From Paragonimus westermani (taxonomy: Eukaryota > Platyhelminthes > Trematoda > Plagiorchiida > Troglotrematidae), in contig QNGE01001002.1 in assembly GCA_008508345.1 (NCBI GenBank), forward strand, positions 93,066 through 157,065: a stretch of 64,000 nt of DNA, given 5' to 3'. Of this stretch, positions 11,901-20,900 are shown in pieces; the stretch's first letter is position 1; each line of letters starts with the position of its first letter. The notes under the pieces are model-generated. The model worked only from the letters and a program-made list of their open reading frames with translations, did no database searches and was not told where the DNA came from. Position numbers and translations under genes: made by a program.

Positions 11901-14900
11901 GACTCAAAAGTCTGTACCTCGAGGGAGCGGGTGTGTGGTAGTGTGCCAGAACTGGTACTTCTTCCAACCCCCAACCTGGAGGACTAGTAGACTGTGGTTT
12001 GTCTGACGTCCACCTATTGGCCTGCCTGATATGAGTGACTCTGTCGGTGTGGTCGCAACACCATCCAGTTTGGCTCAAAAGGTCATCAAGATACGCAAGC
12101 TGTCACCTCGTGTCAAAGTCCAGTTTCGTTGTGACCTTCGTTCTCACCAGAAACCTCATCCGTAGCCTTCTCCGTATAAACCATCACGTTCTAGGCGTCA
12201 GTGAATGAAAACAATGTCCTCACCATAACACCACGCGTCGAACTGAAAGTGAAGGTCATTTGAATATTGCCTTGCTACGTGTCGAAACTGATCCAGTGAA
12301 CTTACTTTGCATTTCCAAACTCCAATCAAGCTGATTGCTTGCTTCATATATTAACAAACCGGATGTTGGGAACATTATAGTTTCATAGAGAATGAACAAA
12401 CTCAAATAGTATTAAACGAAAATTAAATTTAAAGGCGTATTGAAGACAACGGTTGAAGACTACTGAATGATTCAAAATTGTAATATAATGTCGCAGCAGT
12501 CGGGAGTGCAGGTGCAACTATCTGAACATATCCTGTCCTTTTTCCAGGTCCCAAATGAACTAGGTTTCGATCAAGAAAACAATCATACACAACCAACACG
12601 AATAAATCGATGATGACCAACTTTCGTCTGAAGGCAATATACAGTGGAATAAACCTGACTAATATAAGAGTTAAACAAAATCTTAATAAGATTATCTGAA
12701 TAACCAACTTTAATAGCCTCAGAGGCTCCCGCTGAGAGAAATATATTTTCCGGGGCTGATGAGATTCCGTCACGACGCTCGATGAATCGGGCCACATCCT
12801 CACGAACAGTCCAAAGACCCAATGAGTCGCTATAAGAACCTGAATGGCGAAGAAAAAAGAACGTCCAGCAACTTGAAAATAATGAAAACCTTGTAGTTAA
12901 AAGGTACGAAAAACTGCTTAATGGTCAAGTTTAATAATGGAAAGAGTTTTTTGTGAGACCCAAATAACACAACCTGTATGTTCTATGGTCATATGCCGAA
13001 TGATTTCCAAGTTCGAAAGTTATAACACGGGCGCAAGCCGCTCAGCTTTGACATTACGATAGAGGATGCAAAAACACACTAAAAGAAATGTGAGAAGAGA
13101 TCCAAAGGACTGAACAGAAAATGAGTTCCTACGGCAAGGTCGTTAAGATATTCAAAGTAACGCCACTTGTGAGAATTCGTCTGAAGCGCAGACTTGCATC
13201 TTCGTCCTGGTCTTGACATTGAGTACACACATTGAGTACATACACCTGATTCATTCAGAGGTTGGTAGGAATGCCATCTAATCCCGAACTTAAGTTACAC
13301 GATGACAGTCCACAGACGCTAGCCTAAAACTTGCAGCTCAAGAAAAATAGGCACTCAGGAAAATGAGTTATTGTTAGCAACTAATCCCAAGCTAGTGGAA
13401 GCAGGTGCGACAAATGCCTGTTGCAAAACAGCTCACGAACATACTGCGTATTCGGTTTTTTGTTAATGAACACCTCGCACTAACCGTGATAAAGGTCAAA
13501 AAGCGTGCTCCAAGATCTGCTGTCAGATTGGTGGTATAATCGGGTCGTCTGTCCCATGCTGATAAACCTCGGATGTATAACCAGTGAGGGTGAGTTCAGG
13601 TACAGATTCACACTAAACCGACGAAAAATTTGCGTCACGGGCGTTGTCTAGGGTTCGAATAAATTAAGAATACGTTTATGGGTTTCATGGAACAAGCAGT
13701 CACAAGCAGTAAGACACACAGAAGATATTAGTTCAAACAAGTGATTAATTCGATGGCGTGAAACAATTTGCGCAAGTTGACCGTAAACCTCATCTACTAA
13801 GAGGATGACCTAATCAGATAGCCAAACCAGCATATCGATGGAAAACAGACCATCTCTGGTGTAGTACCTCATATTTATTCTATCAAGACAGAATGGGGCA
13901 AATTGCTCTAGACGTTTCAAAGTAGTCGTAAAGCGACTCAATACGAAATGTGGGGAGAGTAATCCCGAAAACAAAGAATATGCGATCCAATTGAAATTAA
14001 TTCATGTGGGCTGTCAAATAATTTACTGAAGACTCCAGTTTTTGATAAAGGCTATCATCTCGATCGACTGTTTTTGAAATCATAAATATCGTCTAACTGC
14101 CAGTTGCCAATTCACTAAGGAGGGAATCTTAAAACTCCTTCGGAGAACACTTAACAGTTCGATGCTATAAATTAAGAAAATGGCTAACTCGGGACCAGTT
14201 CACGGTCAAGAAAGACATCTCATAAATGCGCTCTCTATAAAGAAAAAGATGCAAAGTATATGCTTTGAAGCAAAAATGATAGGCATGATGGCTTGCACCG
14301 CTCAGTCCGTACAGACCGTACACTGACCACGTTCAGACGGGTTACTCATTCACGGACATGCACGGGTGGCGTAACTCGAAATGAACAAGGCGATTTCAGT
14401 TGCTATGATCCTATGAAATTGTCAGTTGCGTCGCCCTTAATGAACGCTCGCCATCCAACAACTCACTATTTCCTTCTATTCCGTGAATCACTCTCATCAG
14501 CTCAATCTACCCAACATGTGATCATCTCAACTGACCGATGGACCCCAAACGTTTGGTAAACGACTGGGGTATGAATGGTTGATAAATCGCCAACCCATCT
14601 CAAGAAATCGCGTATGAATGGTCCAGAGATGAACCATTCAAGGGTGGTATGAGCAATCTCATAATTCATCACGCCGTCACGGACACACACCAGTGACCCA
14701 CTCCGGTGCTTACCAGGTACACAAGTATGAAAAGAAGACCAAACTCTAAATAGAAAGCGAAAGGAAAGGAAAAGATTGGATCCGATTACAGAAAGGAAAC
14801 ACTTACGTCTAAACCCAAGAATCCCACATGTGTTTGAGCCTTAAAAGTGAACAAGGTAGATGACACAGAAAGGAAGACAGCATCTACAAGACAGGTTTCC

Positions 14901-17900
14901 TAGGGTTTTCAATGTTCCGCGTCAGTAAATGTACTTACTTCACGGGAAATTCAGTCAACCGTCGGTAGCAATCACACCAGTGAACCAATTAGGCATAATC
15001 TCATCTAACGTCTGCACTCGTCGGCTCGATGAATCACAGGAGCCTCATCCTGGGGGCGAACCCAACATACAGTGGTTATTCCTTCGGAAATTTGCTGTAC
15101 GATAAAAAACGATGGTGGTTTAGTCCATTAATCAGCTGTTATCTTGTCACAGTTTCTGCAGTTAGAGTTACAAGGGCTTACTACGATACTTACTATCAGT
15201 ATTTCCTTACTGGAATGGTGGGACATTTCGAATTAATAATGTTCAAACCTATGAATGATTCCTTATACAGGTGTGCAACCAACCTCTAAATACTGTCTGT
15301 CTACACGGTCGATTGACATTATATCCAAACACCTTAGAGATTACCTTGTCCAAACAAACACATTGCGACACCTGTTAACAGTACACAAATGAACATCGGT
15401 GTGGCAGTCTGACCAAAGGGTGGACTAACTCGACTTTAGCAGGAGAGAAAAATCTGTCTACTTTGGAGCAAAGTTACAGAGATAACAAATTATCTGGTAG
15501 TTGGTAGTTGTGAAAAATTAGGGCTTCGGCAGGATTCGACCAGGCGATAGGAACAGCATGCCCAAACGCAGCAGGAGCTCCACCAATAAAGCTCCAAAGC
15601 CAAGCCAGGAGATTGGAAATTTCACATTTGAGCCTAGTTACCCAACCGCTCCACCGTCTCGTATGGAATCCACCGAATAGTTCAAGGGATCGATCGTTTC
15701 GGTAAAATTCATCAAACGTCTCACGCTGGAATACCCCAACGCCACTGTTGAGCATAGAAATTTTATTACTAATGAGTAATTTGGCCGACTTCATGATTTA
15801 GATGAGACCCAATTGTGAAAAACCACGTCTGGTATTTACCAGTTAGCATACTGATCATGCTGAATCAGGCAAAAAAATGATGGTCAGGCACAGGGTCAAG
15901 TGAGAAGTGGCGATCGAATGAATGCCTGATATGTACCAAGGAAGTGCGAGGGTAACAGCACTACGGACGCATGAGGAACACGTTTAATCCGTACAAGCTT
16001 GGGGCTTTAAATCTCCCTGGTAACCTTTTTGTCCAACTGTGTACAACAGAATTACAGAGCAGGACGTAATAACAGCCGATCTGTACTCAAGCTATTACAA
16101 AATAATTGTAAAACCTCCTCATTAGCACGCCATACAACGATTTATCTGCTCGCTGAAAACTTAAAGATAAATACCTTAGGAAGATTATGAACACTAAACA
16201 CACAATGAGGTCGCACTGCAATCAAAAGAAAGCAATTGGCTACAAAGGGCAATACTTAAAGAAGTGTGTAAACCGAAGCCAACGAGCTCATCAATGAAAA
16301 TCATTTCCGACAGAGTCCGTTGGTACTCCTCTATCTTACTCCCCATGGAAAGAATAGAATGAGATAGAGAGCTAGGAGCCACGCACTTACCGTCGCAAGT
16401 TTCCGGCGTCACACCACTTGTCGTGGTGCATGTGAAGTGATTGCTTCAGTTCTTCAATTCCCTTATGTTTCCCTTCCGGAGTTACCTTATGATGAGATGG
16501 TTCTAAGGTGTATTTATGCCAACTATCAGTCAGAACTAAGACAGATGGCACCCTCAAGTCGCAGTTCTCGCAAAAATCAGGGTTGATAATGGAGTGCGTA
16601 TCCCTGGCTATTCCGTTCGCCATGCTTATCACAAAAGGGGACGCATGGAAGTGGTCATTATCCACGTTAGTCTCAAGTTACTTCTTTTATACATGGCAGC
16701 AATATCCCAACCCCAGCATGTGACGTTGTATGATTACAAATAAAGCTGCATAGCTACGATTTGATTTCAACTACCGCTTAACTACCATGTCTCACTTAAA
16801 AGGTGAGGCATTTTTGTCTCAGCTGAACCAATTGGTTCCTAGACAGCACTCTCCTAATTTGCTTGTCATCGATGATTTGAACGCACCAAAAACGTCTTGG
16901 TTACAATATCCCCAACACTAGTCTTGCAACAGAAGACTTGGACAAAACAGGTGAAGCCTGCGGCGAGGTAAGGTCTTTGACAGACCTTTTCTTTTCTAGA
17001 TCTCTTAATCACAAATGAAAGCCAGTACGTTGACCAAGTTAGTATTAGGGATCCAATTTGCAGTGATCATACGATCCTGCTCATGATTTTCTCTGCTACC
17101 GGATACAACAACGTCGACTATATGTCCGTATTCTTCTCAAGGAATGTTGAGAAGTCACCACCATTCTTAGTAATAAGTGGGAAGATCGGCACTCTTCTGT
17201 CATTTAACGGTCAATCAGCGTACCGAATATTCCATGTAAGGTATTAATGTCTTAAACGAGTTATCTTGGAGCACTGTAGTGACCTGGAGATACCCCAGGT
17301 ATGCCCGCTGTACGATGTGTAAAATCCTTCCTAAAATCTTAGCTCACATTGTACACAAGACCTTAAGGATCTTTGCCTGCCGTCTGCCTGATGCTTGAGG
17401 TCGCGTTCGTTTGTTGGCATGCTTGTCGGCGTATGCGCGCCAAGCGCGACACACGCTTTTTCTGGCTTGCTCGCGCGCTTGACGGTCGGATCCTTATCCT
17501 CCCTAGCTGTTTCGCGTATCGGTGTCGCCTAGCGCTGATCGAGACCATTTGTAATTATCGCATAATATATTTTCGATCTCGCAATTATCTGTATTTTCAT
17601 TTCGCGTCTGGTATTTCTGCGCACATTTGAGGAAACGTTAATTTAGTGCACGTACGCACTTAAGCACCTTCCAGATAATACTCACATCGCTGTATACCGC
17701 AGAATCGCCGAAACGCGGGTAGCTCGGAATTTACTCCAAATTTCTTTGCTGTCATTATCAACCCATACTTTTGCTCTAATGGTGTTCTTTGCATCGAAAA
17801 ATTATGTAAGATTATCGTTATTCATGGTCAAGTAACGTACAAACTCATTAAATACTGTGTTAGTAGTGAAGGTTCGGGGATATAGGTTATTTCGAAATTG

Positions 17901-20900
17901 AACATCGACACTTGATCATACCATCGGAACTCAGATAAACCAATTGACCCATCCACTTTGGAAGGAAGCACTAGACTCCAATTTTGCCCTTATCGGAGTT
18001 AATCAGTAATGCGTATACCTGTCCGGATCTGACGTTGCATGCTGACCGTCGTGTTTTTGAGGCCAGCATATTAAACACAACGCCAGCAAACTCACGGCAG
18101 GTATAACCGAATAATCAAATCAAAACGCTCAACCAAAATTTTGTACGAACAGTGCTCAGCATACCCGGTCATCTTGAAAGGAGAATGAACAGAATCGCTC
18201 TGTTCTATTGCATCGATAGCCGCATGAGCAGAACGTCAGTTAGAGCAGCATTAATGTTTTCACTGAACCAACTGAGCAATATGCGAATCATCAAGGAAGG
18301 TTGGGGATTCAAGTCATTTCAACACCGTACTACTTGGGTCACAGTATATTTTTCCGCTTTGTCGCATCTGCAGTTCGAATCACCCGAAACTAACTGTCTT
18401 ATATTGTGTACTGCCTGTTCCTATCGACAATAACTCACGTTAGACCCAACAGTGTTGGAACTCAGCAGACACTGACAGAGGCAGTGAGCAATTGCAGCCA
18501 TTACGGGTGCAAAATCTCTGCACAAAACGGTATGCAGTGCTATCGATGCCAGTCCAAATGCTCTTGCCTAGGCCGAGACCAGTACAAGCAGCCACTCTCT
18601 TCATTTCCTAATTTCATCTGCATGAACTGCAGGTTCGACGACTGCCGTGTCCGACTGGTCGCGAGAGTATCGTGAAAACTGGAGCAGCGCGGAAAACCTA
18701 CGACTGCAAATGCGGGGCTCTTCTCAACTCTATGTGAAATGAAATTGGAACTATAGTCCCTGAATGAATACACAGCGCTTGATCTCCCTGGTCTGTCAAC
18801 CAGCGAGAAGGTAGTAGTCCTCTCAAATGCATACATAAAGAAAGCCGCGATAGAAATGAAAGGGAAAGCCCCTAGAGAAAGGTGAGTTGTCTTATGGGGC
18901 CGCTTCAAAGTAACATCTTTTCCAACCGAGCTGGCCAAATCAATCTCGACGTCTTCTTCCTTCTCGGACGTCACAAGGCTCGTACCCGCGAAATAAGACT
19001 GCGCGCCAAAACGACAAAAAAATTGCTTGGCGTTTAGGTAACTTTACTGGCTATGCTAAGCCCCAAGACAGTGCGGGGAAAACAGTGGCTTTGAAATCCG
19101 CCACACCAACCTGAAGGGCGTGCCTCTGCCTCTCGATCGCTCTCGGCAAGAGAGGGTGGAACGCCAACAGCGGGCTAATACCAAATCACAAATCATGGCA
19201 GATCGGCAGCTACAGTTAGGGAATGAGCTTTTAAAGTTAAAACCGGATCGGATCTTTTGTCTACCTACCTGATTTCTGCGGGGGGTTCTCAAGGGTCAGT
19301 GCTAGGTCCCCCATTGTTTCTTATTCATATCAACGACTTTCCGGATACCACTTCCAACAACACCTTTCTATACGCCGATGACCTGAACATCCGGAATTTC
19401 ACTGACCCCAGTGAACTACAGATTGGTCTTGACCTGATAAAACGCTGGTTGGACGATTGGAGTTTCTCACTAAATGACTAAGCGCCCATACATCGGCCGA
19501 GAGGACCCTGGAAATGCCTCCGTGATTCCTAGTACGTTCGGCAGAGTGCGCATCGCAGAAATCGATCTGAAGAAAGATCTGACCATCTGGTTGTCGTCAA
19601 ACTTACTTTGCACGTATCACCACCAGATGGCGGCAAAAAGGGGTTTGCCATTTTTAGGATGACAAGGCGCACTTTCCCGCACAGACGAAAAATCGCTTTG
19701 AACACTTTGCGGGGTTTGTATAAGACCGCTTATTGAGTATGCTAATTACGTCGTATATACCGGCCTGAAGTAAAACGTACTCACTGTTGAGCGTGTCTAA
19801 TGAGTGGTTACGAAATTACTCATGGGCTTGAAAATGTCGCGTACGAGCCTCAGCTTGAAATTCTTGGTTCGTATCCACTAGAATCTCTATGACTCCGCGG
19901 TGATTCAATTCTCACACATTTTCTCTTTATAGTGAGACTCGTAGCGGATGACAGCCGACCAGGGCAAAACAGGAGGTCTTTCAAGCTCTGTCCTCGAACG
20001 TTCCCTAGGCAGAAACTATTTTCCTACGAGGTTATTAACCGTTGGAATAGCCTTCTTTCTGGGGTCTTTAGCAGCGCCTCTAGGAATCGCTTCAAGGTAC
20101 GGCTTGATTCTTACTTATTTAAAATCACACTAAGCGAGTAATCCTAGTCTGTTCTTCTTATTTGTTGTAATCTCCAAGAACTGCTGCCTGCCAGATTAGC
20201 AGACACCGAATACGGAAAAATGACCGAATTTGAGTGTCTTGGGCGTCTGCCTTGAATCTGTGTATCAGTTGCTGATTCGCAGTACGGATTCTTGCCAACT
20301 AAGTGCCACGGAAAAACATACTACTTCCTACAGGGGGTCTAACGAATGAGTTCATGGTGTCATATTAGACGCCATTTCCCTCGACTTTACCAAGACGTTT
20401 AACAAGGTATCACATTACTCACTTCTACAGAGAACGGAGGTATACAACATCAGAGGTGATATTCACCGCTGGATCGCTTCGTTTCTTAATGACATAACCT
20501 TTCGTGGTACGGCCGGCTCTGATTTTTTCTCTTGCATTAGTATCAGCGGGTGTGCCACTAAGATCTGTCCTCGTTCCACCACCATTTATTAATTTATATC
20601 AATGCTTCATCGGAGGGGATGTCTAGTCACTCTTTTTGTACAGATGATCTGAAAGCCTGAAAATCTCATGACCCCAACACTACAGGCTGAGCTCAATGCA
20701 GTTAGGCAATGGTCAGAGGAGCGGTATCTTCCCATCAACGACGATAAGTTTCCATACATACGTCTTGTTGGAGATTCGGGCAACGTCTTTGTAACATATT
20801 ATACACAACCAAAAGCGCATGTTGCCGAAACCAATCCTCGTAAAAGCCTGGACACATGATTATTCTCCAATTTGTCCTTCTTACTTCATCACCAAAATGC

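Larger units (their letters stand above)
9098..12078 (-). mobile_element. RTE-clade LINE, degenerate, interrupted by an LTR
   Basis: Minus-strand remnant reading from about 12078 down to 9098. It has a 5' segment (11818-12078) with a frame rich in P/S/R, then an endonuclease (11560-10779), then the N-terminal linker and fingers/palm of an RTE-type reverse transcriptase (about 10640-9098). The reading is broken by stops and frameshifts throughout. The RT is split by the 407-bp LTR at 9531-9937; removing it restores continuous homology from the GISL block to the later VDQIFTL-like block. The copy stops after the palm start, so the 3' end is missing. It lies in ALT intron 3, in the same orientation as the gene. 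Confidence 0.85.

Noticed and set aside
12751..12790. CTGATGAG near 12755 as a hammerhead core
   Set aside because: It lies in ALT coding sequence and no CGAAA partner follows.
12429..12803. 124-codon minus ORF overlapping ALT exon 3
   Set aside because: Wrong frame relative to the ALT exon; exon 3 is in the adjacent frame with matching splice phase.
18380..18400. GTTCGAAT-like B box as a tRNA or SINE signal
   Set aside because: No A box, cloverleaf or tRNA-length structure around it; it sits in LINE leader sequence.
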